Origin: Hylemonella gracilis str. Niagara R
GTDB lineage: Bacteria; Pseudomonadota; Gammaproteobacteria; Burkholderiales; Burkholderiaceae_C
Reading direction: 5' to 3'
DNA: 64,000 nt
NCBI RefSeq assembly: GCF_000600295.1
Contig: NZ_JEMG01000001.1
Location: 1,927,165-1,991,164 of the forward strand
Below the pieces are notes generated by a model. It was not told the DNA's origin. It made no database searches and was given only the letters and a program-made list of their open reading frames with translations. Below, one piece after another: positions 40,507-49,800 of this stretch (positions within the stretch are counted from its first letter, which is position 1; every line of letters begins with the position of its first letter). Position numbers and translations under genes: made by a program.

Positions 40507-41556
40507 TCAACCCGCCAGCATCTGCCGCGCCAGCGCCTGCATGGCCGCCATAGAGCGGTCACGCGGATGCAGTTCTGGCGCCTCCGCGAAGCGCGTGAAG
40601 TTACGCAGGCTGGACTGCTGGTAGCCGGGGTCGTAGTGCGTGCGCAGCAGGTCACGCACCACCTCCTGTAGCTGGCCTGTCTGGACCAAGTTCTGCCAGT
40701 GCGCCACGGTCTTCTTGCCGCGCAGCTCGGTCAGAGCGTCCAGCCGGGCGCAGAAGCCCGCCGTGTCCTGGGCGTAGTGCGGGTAGTCTTCCAGCAGCAG
40801 GGCCACGCGTTCGTCCTCGGGCAGGAGCAGGTGCAGGCAGGGCGCGGCACGCATGGCGGCCATGAGCGCGTCCGGCACGGCCACGTTGCCGACCTTCTTG
40901 CTTTCGCTCTCCACGTAGACGGGGCGCGCCGGGTCGAAGCGGCGCAAGGCGTTCCAGATCTGCGTGTCGAAAGCCTTCTGCGTGGGCTGGGGTTGGCCGG
41001 GCAGCGCGCCGAGCACCGAGCTGCGGTGGCAGGCCAATGCTTCAAGGTCCAGCGTCTGCGCGCCAGCTTCGCTCAGGGCGTGCAGCAGCCGGGTCTTGCC
41101 CGAGCCGGTCGCGCCGCAGATCACCCGCCAGTCCAGGCCGGTGGCCAGGCGCGGTATGTCGGTCAGCACGGCGTTGCGAAAGGCCTTGTAGCCCCCGTCG
41201 ATGCGCGTGACATAAAAACCGATCTCGCTCAGGATCAGCGCCAGCGAGCCGCTGCGCTTGCCGCCTCGCCAGCAATAGATCAGCGGCTTCCAGTCCTTGG
41301 ACTTGTCCAGCACCTCGCGCTCGATGTGGGTCGCGATATTGCGCGCCGCGATCATGGCGCCCCGCTTGCGGGCCTCGAAGGGATTGCTACGGTGCAGCAG
41401 ACCCACCTCATGACGTTCGGCATCGTTCAGCGTGGGCCAGTTCTGGGCCTCAGGCAAATGGTCCTCGGCGTATTCACTTTCGCTGCGCGCATCCAACACG
41501 GCGTCGAAAGCATCGAGGCGCCGCAGGGCCTCTTCCGCGGACAATATTTGCTGCAT
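40507..41556 (-). CDS. mnmH: tRNA 2-selenouridine synthase
   Basis: MnmH (SelU, YbbB) converts 2-thiouridine at tRNA position 34 to 2-selenouridine using selenophosphate, through a geranylated intermediate. The 349-residue protein has an N-terminal rhodanese domain with catalytic C95 in LIYCWRGGKRSGS. A P-loop domain follows with GATGSGKT at 148-155. It ends in the family segment RTHYDPGYQQSSLRNF. It converges on the NodJ-type gene. The selenophosphate synthase gene selD, its usual partner, is not in the window. Confidence 0.93.
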   Translation of the reverse strand: MQQILSAEEALRRLDAFDAVLDARSESEYAEDHLPEAQNWPTLNDAERHEVGLLHRSNPFEARKRGAMIAARNIATHIEREVLDKSKDWKPLIYCWRGGKRSGSLALILSEIGFYVTRIDGGYKAFRNAVLTDIPRLATGLDWRVICGATGSGKTRLLHALSEAGAQTLDLEALACHRSSVLGALPGQPQPTQKAFDTQIWNALRRFDPARPVYVESESKKVGNVAVPDALMAAMRAAPCLHLLLPEDERVALLLEDYPHYAQDTAGFCARLDALTELRGKKTVAHWQNLVQTGQLQEVVRDLLRTHYDPGYQQSSLRNFTRFAEAPELHPRDRSMAAMQALARQMLAG

Positions 41557-41568
41557 GGGTTCTGCGGT

Positions 41569-42228
41569 TCAGAGCAGCTTTTTCAGCTCGGGCCAGACGT
41601 TGCCCAGCATGATGGGGTGGGCCTCGGCGGTCGGATGGATGCGGTCGGCCTGGAACAGACGCGTGGGGTCCGGGCCATCCGCGACGCCTTGCAGGAAGAA
41701 GGGCACGAGTCCGGTCTTTTCGGCGCGCGCCACCTCGGTGTAAAGCGCCGCGAAGCGGCGGGCATAGTCCGCGCCGTAGTTGGGTGGCATCTGCATGCCC
41801 ACCAGCAGTACGCGCGCACCGGCCTGCTTGGCCTGCTGCGCCATCCAGGCCAGGTTGGACCGGGTCGCGTCCAGCGACAGGCCGCGCAGCGCGTCATTGC
41901 CACCCAGCTCAATCACCACCACGCGGGGTCGGTGCTGCTTGAGCAGCGCCGGCAGGCGCGAGCGTCCACCGAAGGTGGTGTCACCGCTGATGCTCGCGTT
42001 GACCACGCGCAGGCCGGGCTTTTCGGTGGCGAGTTTCTTCTCCAGCAGGGCCACCCAACCGCTGCCGCGCGCCAGGCCGTACTCCGCGCTCAGTGAGTCA
42101 CCGACGACCAGCACTGTCTGGCCTGGCGCGACGGATGGGACCTGAGTCTGCGCCTGAGTTTGCAGATGAAATGCCCCCATGAAACCGCCCAGCAACAGGG
42201 CCGCGATACAGTAGCGGCGCCCCGTCAT
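41569..42228 (-). CDS. tesA: GDSL-family esterase TesA (multifunctional acyl-CoA thioesterase I/lysophospholipase)
   Basis: This periplasmic SGNH hydrolase has a signal peptide (MTGRRYC, then IAALLLGGFMGAF) and a mature enzyme of about 190 residues. Block I is GDSLSAEYG with catalytic S45, block III GGND, and block V DRIHPTAEAH with D195 and H198. The ATG at 42228 is chosen because GGAAG lies 10-14 bases upstream on the minus strand. An earlier ATG at 42270 overlaps the divergent ATPase start. It has the same divergent neighbour, a YbbA-type ATPase, as in Escherichia coli. Confidence 0.92.
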   Translation of the reverse strand: MTGRRYCIAALLLGGFMGAFHLQTQAQTQVPSVAPGQTVLVVGDSLSAEYGLARGSGWVALLEKKLATEKPGLRVVNASISGDTTFGGRSRLPALLKQHRPRVVVIELGGNDALRGLSLDATRSNLAWMAQQAKQAGARVLLVGMQMPPNYGADYARRFAALYTEVARAEKTGLVPFFLQGVADGPDPTRLFQADRIHPTAEAHPIMLGNVWPELKKLL

Positions 42229-42268
42229 ACGAGCGGTCTTCCAAAAACGCCCAGCAGAAAAATCCTTC

Positions 42269-42970
42269 ATGTCCGAATCCGCACTTCCTGTTGATTCCAA
42301 TCCCGTCATCGCCGTCGAGCACATCGTCAAGTCCGTCAGCGATTCGACCGGCCAGCTCGATATTCTGCGTGATATCCATTTCAGCGTGGCGCCGCGCCAG
42401 ACCCTCGCCCTCGTGGGTGCTTCCGGTTCGGGCAAGAGCACGCTGCTGTCCATCATCGCCGGCCTGGACACGCCCAGCAGTGGCACGGTGCGGTTGGCGG
42501 GCGAGGACTTGTTCGCCTTGAACGAGGACGAGCGGGCCGCGCTGCGCGCGCGCAAGCTGGGCTTCGTGTTCCAGAGCTTCCAGTTGCTGGCGCACCTGAG
42601 CGCACTGGAGAACGTGATGCTGCCGTTGGAGCTCGCGGGCCGCAAGGACGCGCGCAAGACGGCCGCCGAGATGCTGGCGCGCGTGGGCCTGGGTGCCCGC
42701 CTGAACCACTATCCCAAGCTGCTCTCCGGCGGCGAACAGCAGCGTGTGGCGCTGGCGCGCGCCTTTGTCGTGCAGCCGGCCGTGTTGTTGGCGGATGAAC
42801 CGACCGGCAGCCTGGACTACGCGACCGGCGAGAAAGTGATGGAACTGATGTTCGAGCTCAACCGCGAGCAGGGCACGACCCTGGTGCTGGTCACGCACGA
42901 CAAGGGCATCGCAGCGCGCTGCGAGCGGCGCATCACCATCGATGCGGGGCGCGCTCACGAGGCGCCTTGA
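42269..42970 (+). CDS. YbbA-type ABC transporter ATPase
   Basis: This 233-residue ATPase is of the LolD/MacB/YbbA group. Walker [10 protein letters not shown] is at about 50-58, the Q-loop segment is [11 protein letters not shown], the signature is [14 protein letters not shown], and Walker B is [11 protein letters not shown]. In Escherichia coli ybbA is divergent from tesA and followed by the large permease ybbP. Here the next gene is an rRNA methyltransferase instead, so the permease partner is absent from this place. The transported substrate is unknown. Confidence 0.9.
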   Translation: MSESALPVDSNPVIAVEHIVKSVSDSTGQLDILRDIHFSVAPRQTLALVGASGSGKSTLLSIIAGLDTPSSGTVRLAGEDLFALNEDERAALRARKLGFVFQSFQLLAHLSALENVMLPLELAGRKDARKTAAEMLARVGLGARLNHYPKLLSGGEQQRVALARAFVVQPAVLLADEPTGSLDYATGEKVMELMFELNREQGTTLVLVTHDKGIAARCERRITIDAGRAHEAP

Positions 42971-43060
42971 GGGAGTGAGCCCGATAGGCCTCATCAGAGC
43001 GGCCGCGCGGGCCAGGTTCAATAATCCGACTGGGAGCCCGCAGCGCCGATAATGGCGCCC

Positions 43061-43801
43061 ATGTCTGCATCTCCCAAGGTTCTGTACGGCTTCCATGCCG
43101 TGGGGGTGCGCCTCAAAACGGCGCCAACTTCCATCCTCGACATCTACTACGACGCCTCGCGCCGCGACGCGCGCATGCGTCAATTCGTGGCGCGCGCCCA
43201 GGAGGCAGGGGTCCGCCTGATTGAAGCCGATGGTTTGCGTCTGTCCAAGCTCGCGGGCAGCCATGGTCACCAGGGGGTGGCTGCGCGGGTGCAGCCCATC
43301 GAACTTGCCCACAGCCTGGACGATTTGTTGGACGGCTTGACTGTCCCGCCACTGCTGTTGGTATTGGATGGGGTGACGGACCCGCACAACCTGGGCGCCT
43401 GCCTGCGCGTGGCCGATGGCGCTGGCGCGCACGCTGTTATCGCGCCCAAGGACCATGCCGTGGGGTTGAACGCCACCGTGGCCAAGGTCGCCAGCGGCGC
43501 GGCCGAGACCGTGCCTTACTTCATGGTGACCAACCTGGCGCGTACTTTGGGTGAGCTGAAGGAGCGCGACATCTGGTGCATCGGCACCAGCGACGACGCG
43601 CCGCAGACCTTGTATCAGTCCGATCTGAAGGGGCCGACCGCGCTGGTGCTGGGTGCGGAAGGCGAAGGCATGAGGCAACTGACCCGCAAGACCTGTGATG
43701 CGCTGGTCAGCATTCCGATGAAGGGGGGGGTGGAGAGCCTCAACGTGTCGGTCGCCAGCGGCGTGTGCCTGTACGAGGCCTTGCGCCAGCGGGGCGTTTG
43801 A
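43061..43801 (+). CDS. rlmB: 23S rRNA (guanosine-2'-O-)-methyltransferase RlmB
   Basis: This SpoU-family (SPOUT) methyltransferase modifies G2251 of 23S rRNA. The 246-residue protein has an N-terminal substrate-binding domain ([12 protein letters not shown]) and the trefoil-knot catalytic domain. Its motifs are [17 protein letters not shown] (motif 1), [11 protein letters not shown] (motif 2) and [23 protein letters not shown] (motif 3). The ATG at 43061 is used; an ATG nine bases earlier is possible. It converges with two small minus-strand genes. Confidence 0.95.
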   Translation: MSASPKVLYGFHAVGVRLKTAPTSILDIYYDASRRDARMRQFVARAQEAGVRLIEADGLRLSKLAGSHGHQGVAARVQPIELAHSLDDLLDGLTVPPLLLVLDGVTDPHNLGACLRVADGAGAHAVIAPKDHAVGLNATVAKVASGAAETVPYFMVTNLARTLGELKERDIWCIGTSDDAPQTLYQSDLKGPTALVLGAEGEGMRQLTRKTCDALVSIPMKGGVESLNVSVASGVCLYEALRQRGV

Positions 43802-43828
43802 GGGGCAGGGCGCCCGGGCAAACGCCTT

Positions 43829-44137
43829 TCAGGCTTGGACGTTCAGCAGGCGTCCGTTCAATTGCCCCAGTGTATTGAGGGTCGCGCGCGCGGCCTGTTG
43901 GCCGCGCTGCTCCGTGGTGGATTCGGCGCGGGGCGGGTTGCTTTCGACACTGCGCACCCGGTCATTGGCCCGCGCGGCCTGATTTCGGGCCGTCTGGGTT
44001 TGCTGCTCCAGCTGGGCAACCCGGTTCTCGGCCTGATCAGCTTCGCGCCGGGCTTGTTGCAGCCTGGCTCGATACAGGCTCAATTGGCCGCTGGTGCTGG
44101 CCGTGCCGCTGTTGAGTGACTGCAGTGCCATGACCAT
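43829..44137 (-). CDS. Small hypothetical coiled-coil protein
   Basis: The 102-residue protein begins MVMALQSLNSG; GGAAG lies 8-12 bases before the ATG on the minus strand. The centre is a predicted coiled coil rich in Gln/Arg/Ala/Glu (YRARLQQARREADQAENRVA, QLEQQTQTARNQAARANDRV), and the end reads TLGQLNGRLLNVQA. No signal peptide or family is recognised. It lies 71 bases downstream of another small gene on the same strand and may be co-transcribed from the promoter at 44465-44492. Frame openness and a ribosome-binding site support it as real. Confidence 0.6.
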   Translation of the reverse strand: MVMALQSLNSGTASTSGQLSLYRARLQQARREADQAENRVAQLEQQTQTARNQAARANDRVRSVESNPPRAESTTEQRGQQAARATLNTLGQLNGRLLNVQA

Positions 44138-44208
44138 GGGATGTCTTCCAGCGGGGCGACCTATGGTGGTGACTCAGGGGGGCGTGGAGGCAGGCAGTTG
44201 CCGCCGCG

Positions 44209-44436
44209 TCAGGCGGTCTCGTTGACCAGCCGACCGGTGGTCTGACCCTGGGTGTTGACCACGGGGCGCGCTTCCTGTGGGGGCGGAGCGCTTTGTTGCG
44301 TTTGCTGCTGCGCCGCCTGCGTTTCCTGGGCTTGCGCAGCCTGGACTTCTTGCGCCTGAGCTGCGGCATTGTCCTGCTGGGGGGCGACGTAGGCCGCCGT
44401 GTTGATCGAATTGCTGTTGACGCTGCTGATGGCCAT
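44209..44436 (-). CDS. Small hypothetical Gln/Ala-rich protein
   Basis: The 75-residue protein starts MAISSVNSNSINTAAYV and is dominated by Gln and Ala (AQAQEVQAAQAQETQAAQQQ), then Pro-rich APPPQEARP and a tail TGRLVNETA. It is likely disordered and has no signal peptide. The start is very well marked: AGGAG lies 7-11 bases before the ATG, and a near-consensus promoter lies 28-56 bases upstream. The composition and MAISSVNS-type start are reminiscent of small secreted or flagella-associated proteins, but I do not recognise the family. Confidence 0.7.
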   Translation of the reverse strand: MAISSVNSNSINTAAYVAPQQDNAAAQAQEVQAAQAQETQAAQQQTQQSAPPPQEARPVVNTQGQTTGRLVNETA

Positions 44437-44464
44437 GGCGAACTCCTGATAAAGGACTGCCTAA

Positions 44465-44492
44465 ATCTTAATCACATCGTCGGACTTGTCAA
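44465..44492 (-). promoter_or_regulatory. Sigma-70-type promoter for the small-gene pair
   Basis: On the minus strand, a perfect -35 TTGACA (44487-44492) is followed 16 bases later by TAAGAT (44465-44470, four of six). Transcription would start near 44458, giving a leader of about 22 bases before the ATG at 44436. Confidence 0.6.
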
Positions 44493-44654
44493 CTTGAGGG
44501 GATTGAGTGCGTGTGCTTAACTTTCCGAGCCAAAATCGGCCTACAGCGTGCATCATCAGGTGATCGTCACCAGATTGACGTCAAAACCGTCTGTGCATAG
44601 GGGCTAGGCTGCAACGGTTTGGTGGTCTGAGCCTGGCCCGTCAGAATAGGGCAG

Positions 44655-45491
44655 ATGAAGAAACCATGCGTCATCGGCATGGCCGGCCTACTGCTTGGTG
44701 CCATGCAGTTTGCCGCCGCTGAGGCTCACGATCCTCCAGTCACTCACGACAGCGCAGATGCGCCGACTTCGCCGGCGGTTCCGGTCTGGGTCACCCATGT
44801 TGGGGCTGCCTCGTCCTCGACCTCGGGCAACACCAACACGACGAACCTGAACTTGGTGCTGGATTCCCAGCGCCGCACCGAGACCAACAAGTTGTCGATC
44901 AATGCCGAATTCGTCAGGAGCAGCTCCGAAGTGGTGGATGCGCAGACGAACACCCGACGAGAAACCACCACAGCCTTTCGTGAACTGATCGGGGCGCGGT
45001 ATGACCACAACCTGTCCGAACGTGTGTTCGCCTTCGGGGGTGGGGAGCTGAGCCACGACCGGATTGCCCTGCTCGGGTTGCGTCAGGTGTACAGCACGGG
45101 TTTTGGTTACCAGTTGCTGCGCGGTGAAGCGCACAACTGGGATGTGCTCAGCGGTTTGTCCTACCGCGACGACCGCTACTTGAAGCAGGGCGTGGAAATC
45201 AATGGGAGCCTGCGTGACGATCTGTACGTGTACGAATTGATGCTGGGCGAGGAGTCCAACCACCGCATCACGGAGTCCATCCAGTTCCAGCAGAAACTCA
45301 CCATCAACCGCAACCTGGGCGAGGTTCAGGGCACCCGCGGGCAATGGGACATGGGCTTGCAGGTGGCTGTCAACCGTACGCTGAGCCTGAGCATGAAGCT
45401 GCAGCGCCGTTACGACGGCATGGCGCGACAACCCGTCCAACGCTACGACACCCTGCTCTTCACGGGCATCAACATCACGTTTGGTGGCTGA
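44655..45491 (+). CDS. DUF481 (YdiY-family) outer-membrane protein
   Basis: The 278-residue protein has a signal peptide (MKKPCVIGMAGLLLGAMQF, cleavage near AAA-EA). The alternating-residue pattern fits a beta-barrel: GNTNTTNLNLVLDSQRRTE, NKLSINAEFV, YQLLRGEAHNWDVLSGL. It ends in a strand closing with TLLFTGINITFGG. This fits the DUF481/YdiY family, annotated as salt-induced outer-membrane protein. Role unknown. It stands alone: a 218-base gap precedes it and it converges on serB. Confidence 0.82.
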   Translation: MKKPCVIGMAGLLLGAMQFAAAEAHDPPVTHDSADAPTSPAVPVWVTHVGAASSSTSGNTNTTNLNLVLDSQRRTETNKLSINAEFVRSSSEVVDAQTNTRRETTTAFRELIGARYDHNLSERVFAFGGGELSHDRIALLGLRQVYSTGFGYQLLRGEAHNWDVLSGLSYRDDRYLKQGVEINGSLRDDLYVYELMLGEESNHRITESIQFQQKLTINRNLGEVQGTRGQWDMGLQVAVNRTLSLSMKLQRRYDGMARQPVQRYDTLLFTGINITFGG

Positions 45492-45519
45492 GGCGCCACG
45501 GTTCGATTCGGGGCTGTAT

Positions 45520-46257
45520 TCAGCGGGGCGCGCTCAGCACTTCCAGCAGACGATCGAGCCCGCCTGTGTTGATCGCCACCATGGCCTGCTCGCGCACCTT
45601 GGGCTTGGCGTGGTAGGCCACGGACAGTCCTCCAGCTTCGGCGCAGGCCGTCATCATGGGCAGGTCATTGGCGCCATCGCCCATGGCGATGGCCTGTCGC
45701 GGCGAGATGCCCAGCCGCGCGCAGGTTTGCAAGAGCGTGCGCTGCTTCTCGGCGCCATCGCAGATGTCGCCCCAAGGCTGGTCGACCAGGCGGCCGGTGA
45801 GCGCGCCGTCGCGGATGTCCAGCACATTGGCGCGCGTGTGGTCGATGTCGAGCAAGGCTTGCACATGGTCGGAGAAATAGGTGAAGCCGCCGGAGACCAG
45901 CAGCACCTTCAAGCCTGCCCGCTTGCATGCGCGGACCAGTTCGGCCGCGCCGGGGTTCAGACGCAGGCGGTCGCGCTTGACGGCTTCGAGGTTTGCCAGG
46001 GTCACGCCTTCAAGCAAGGCCACGCGGCGGCGCAGGCTGTCCTTGAAGTCGGTGATTTCGCCACGCATGGCGGCTTCGGTGATGGCCGCGACCTCGGCTT
46101 TGCGGCCCACGGCGTCGGCGATCTCGTCCACGCACTCGATGTTGATCAACGTGGAGTCCATGTCGAAGGCGATGAGCTTGTAGTCCGAAAGCTTCAGCGG
46201 CGGCGTGAAGTTCTGAATCAGGAGACCGGGGGAGATTTCGCGGGCGAGTGTGCTCAT
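45520..46257 (-). CDS. serB: Phosphoserine phosphatase
   Basis: SerB carries out the last step of serine synthesis. The 245-residue HAD-family protein has motif I FDMDSTLI with nucleophile D32 and acid D34, motif II LLVSGGFTYF, motif III lysine within AEKQRTLLQ, and motif IV AMGDGANDLPMM. The CECVDEIA-like cap segment (NIECVDEIADAVG) is typical of SerB. There is a short N-terminal extension but no ACT domain. It converges with the DUF481 gene. A low-GC gene starts upstream of it. Confidence 0.96.
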   Translation of the reverse strand: MSTLAREISPGLLIQNFTPPLKLSDYKLIAFDMDSTLINIECVDEIADAVGRKAEVAAITEAAMRGEITDFKDSLRRRVALLEGVTLANLEAVKRDRLRLNPGAAELVRACKRAGLKVLLVSGGFTYFSDHVQALLDIDHTRANVLDIRDGALTGRLVDQPWGDICDGAEKQRTLLQTCARLGISPRQAIAMGDGANDLPMMTACAEAGGLSVAYHAKPKVREQAMVAINTGGLDRLLEVLSAPR

Positions 46258-46278
46258 GGGCAGTATCGATGTGCAATG

Positions 46279-46893
46279 TCAGAACCTGAGGATCAAGCCA
46301 AAGCTGGAGGAGATGGGCATCTCGTAGTACCGTCGGTTGCTGGTTTGGTCTTTTGCATAAACAGCCGGAAGATCCGGACTGGATTTGAGCGCCAGATAGA
46401 GTCCTAGACCCACAAACTGGGAGTACGGAAACAAGGAGAACTCCACACCAAGAATCGATGCGGATGCAGTGTTGGTTTTGCTGCGAAGCCCGTATTTTTT
46501 TGAATTCAGAGATGCATAAGAGACCCCAAAGCCGTAACCGAAGTAATAGCGTGATCGACCTTGGTTGATGATCAAGGTGTAGCCCAGGGTTGTAGCACCG
46601 TAGGGCATGGAATCTCCACCGACTTTGGCGCGTCCAACGTCTTGCCCAATCCATGGGCCATGCGAAAGCAGGGGGTTATCAGCATCAAGGCGCTGGGTGA
46701 AAAAAATGTCCGTTCCGATTCCCTGATAGGAGTAGGAGTAACAGTCGGCGCCAACGTTACAACTTGTCGAGGTCTTTTTGGGGACCTCGCCGCTGTGGTC
46801 GAAGTATGTGAGTGTCATCGTGCTCAGCTCGTATGCTTGAGCGCTCATGACCATGGACAAGCTCAGCATGATGGACGTGATTTTTTTCATCAT
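46279..46893 (-). CDS. Hypothetical low-GC outer-membrane barrel-like protein
   Basis: The 204-residue protein is not recognised. It has a clear signal peptide (MMKKITSIMLSLSMVMSAQA, cleavage after AQA). The mature sequence is rich in aromatic and Gly/Ser residues (YYFGYGFGVSYASLNS, YSQFVGLGLYLALKS), and the last residue is Phe in SFGLILRF, the classic outer-membrane beta-barrel ending. Two cysteines (TSCNVGADCY) are close together near the N-terminus. Two lines I tallied (46441-46560) are about 47-48% GC, far below serB and mfd on either side. It sits 21 bases upstream of serB and 6 bases downstream of mfd, on the same strand. Confidence 0.75.
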   Translation of the reverse strand: MMKKITSIMLSLSMVMSAQAYELSTMTLTYFDHSGEVPKKTSTSCNVGADCYSYSYQGIGTDIFFTQRLDADNPLLSHGPWIGQDVGRAKVGGDSMPYGATTLGYTLIINQGRSRYYFGYGFGVSYASLNSKKYGLRSKTNTASASILGVEFSLFPYSQFVGLGLYLALKSSPDLPAVYAKDQTSNRRYYEMPISSSFGLILRF

Positions 46894-46899
46894 GTTGTG

Positions 46900-49800
46900 T
46901 CATGTCGCAATTTTTTCCCTGACGGGTTCGCCCAGTGAGCGCAGCACATCACGCACCAAGTGCGCGCGCGCCTTCGCGTCCGGCAGTGCGCGCTCGATGC
47001 GCAGCTTCTCGTTGCCCACCAGCTTGATGTGCTTGTTCTTGCGCACCAGCTCAATCACCTTCATGGCGTCCACGGGCGCGTCCGCGCGGAAGGTGATGTT
47101 GATGAGCTGGGGCGTGGCGTCCACTTTCACCACGCCATAGGGCTGGCTGATCACGCGCAGGCGGTGCACGTCGATCAGCGTCTGCGCCTGGGCTGGCAGC
47201 TTGCCGAAGCGATCCACCAGTTCCTCCAGCAGGGCGTCGATCTGCTCGGTCTTCTTGGCGGTGGCTAGCTTCTTGTAGAAGGACAGGCGCATGTGCACAT
47301 CGCCGCAGTAGTCGTCGGGCAGCAGGGCGGGCGCGTGCAGATTGATGTCGGTGGCGGCGCTCATGGGCGCGAGCAGGTCGGGCTCCTTGCCTTCCTTGAG
47401 GCAACGCACGGCCTCGCTCAGCATCTCGTTGTAGAGTTGGAAGCCGACCTCCAGCATGTTGCCGCTCTGATTTTCACCGAGCACCTCACCAGCCCCACGG
47501 ATTTCAAGGTCGTGCATGGCCAGGTAGAACCCGCTGCCCAGTTCTTCCATGGCCTGGATGGCGTCCAGCCGTTGCGCGGCCTGTTTGGTCAGGCTTTCCT
47601 TGTCCGGCACCATCAGGTAGGCGTAGGCCTGGTGGTGGCTGCGGCCCACGCGCCCGCGCAACTGGTGCAACTGGGCCAGGCCGAACTTGTCGGCGCGGCT
47701 GATGACGATGGTGTTGGCGCTGGGCACGTCGATGCCGGTCTCGATGATGGTCGAGCACAGCAGCAGATTGGTGCGCTGGGCCACGAAATCGCGCATCACG
47801 GCTTCGAGCTGGCGTTCGGGCATCTGGCCGTGCGCCACGCCGATGCGGGCTTCGGGTAGCAGTTCCTCCAGCCGCGCACGCCGGTTCTCGATGGTCTCCA
47901 CCTCGTTGTGCAGAAAGTACACCTGGCCGCCGCGCTTCAGTTCACGCAACACGGCCTCGCGGATCACGCCCTTGTCCTCGTTGCGCACGAAGGTCTTGAT
48001 GGCCAGGCGGCGTTGCGGCGCGGTGGCGATGACGCTGAGGTCGCGCAGGCCTTCCAGCGCCATGCCCAGGGTGCGCGGGATCGGCGTGGCGGTCAGCGTG
48101 AGCACGTCCACCTCGGCGCGCAGGGCCTTGACCGCTTCCTTGTGGCGCACGCCGAAGCGGTGCTCCTCGTCGATGATGAGCAGGCCGAGTTCCTTGAACT
48201 TGGTGTCCGCGCTCAGCAGCTTGTGCGTGCCGACCACGATGTCCACACTGCCGTCGGCCACGCCCTTGAGCGCAGCGTTGATTTCCTTGGTCGAGCGGAA
48301 GCGGCTCATTTCCGCGATCTTGACCGGCCACTTCGAGAAGCGGTCCACCAAGGTCTGGTAATGCTGCTCGGCCAGCAGCGTGGTGGGGGCCAGGAAGGCC
48401 ACCTGTCGCCCGCCGGTGACGGCCACGAAGGCGGCGCGCAGGGCCACCTCGGTCTTGCCGAAGCCCACGTCACCGCAGACCAGGCGGTCCATGGGCTGTG
48501 GGCTCACCATGTCCTGGATGACCGCGTGGATCGCGGCCTTCTGGTCGGCGGTTTCCTCGAAGCCGAAGTCGTTGGCGAACTGCTCATAGTCGCGCGGCGA
48601 GAAGCGGAAGGCGTGGCCCTCGCGCGCAGCGCGGCGTGCATAGATGTTCAACAGTTCGGCGGCCGCGTCGCGGATCTGCTGCGCGGCCTTGCGCTTGGCG
48701 CGCTCCCATTGGCCGCTGCCCAACTTGTGCAACGGGGCCTCGTCCGCGCTGACGCCGGTGTAGCGGCTGATCAACTGCAATTGGCTGACGGGCACGTAAA
48801 GCACGGCCTGGTCGGCGTACTCGAGATGCAGGAATTCCTGCAGCGCGGGCGTGCCGTCCGGGTTCTTCGCGCCCACGTCCATGTTGACCAAGCCCCGGTA
48901 GCGTCCGATGCCGTGGCTGGCGTGCACCACCGGGTCGCCCACATTGAGTTCGGACAGGTCCTTGATCAGGGACTCGACGTCGCTGACCTGTTCCTGCTTC
49001 TTGCGGCGGCGCGCGCCCGAACTGGTCGCGAACAGCTCCGTCTCGGTGACGAAGTCCAGCGCCTCCTGGGTCCAGGCGAAACCTTGCTGCAGCGCGGCGG
49101 TCGCGATGCCCAGGCGTTCTTCGCTGGCGCGGAACTCTTCCAGGGTGTCGAAGGCGGGCGGGATGACGCTGCTGGCGCGCAGGAAATCAAGCAGGCTTTC
49201 ACGCCGGCCGTCGCTCTCGGCCAGCAGCAGCACGCGGTGCTGGGTGTTGCGCAGGTGGTCCTTGAGTTTGAGCAGGGGGTCGTCGGTGCCGCGCGCGGCG
49301 GTCACCTCGGGCAGGCGGTCGAATTCGGCGAAGTCCGGTGCCTCCTGGCCGCTGCCGGCCGCTTTCAGCGCGAGCTGCGCATGGGCGTTGGCCAGGGTGA
49401 AGAACTGCTCCGCGTTCAGGAACAGGTGCTCGGGCGGCATCGGCGGGCGCTCGGGCTCGCCCTGGGCGAGGCGGTAGCGGTCTTGCGTGTCGGTCCAGAA
49501 GCGGCGCAGCGCGGGCTCGATGTCGCCGTGGAGGACCAGCGTGGCGCTTTGCTGGCGGCCGCCGCTCAGGTAATCGAAGACCGTGGCCGTCTGCTCGAAG
49601 AAGAGCGGCAGGTAGTACTCGATGCCCGCCGTCGCCACGCCGTTGCCCATGTCCTTGTAGAGCCGGCTCTTGGTCGGGTCGCCTTCCAGAAGTTCACGCC
49701 AACGGCGACGGAACAGCGCGCGCGAGCCCTCGTCCATCGGGAACTCGCGCCCGGGCAGCAGCCGCACCTCCGGCACGGGATACAGGCTGCGCTGGCTGTC

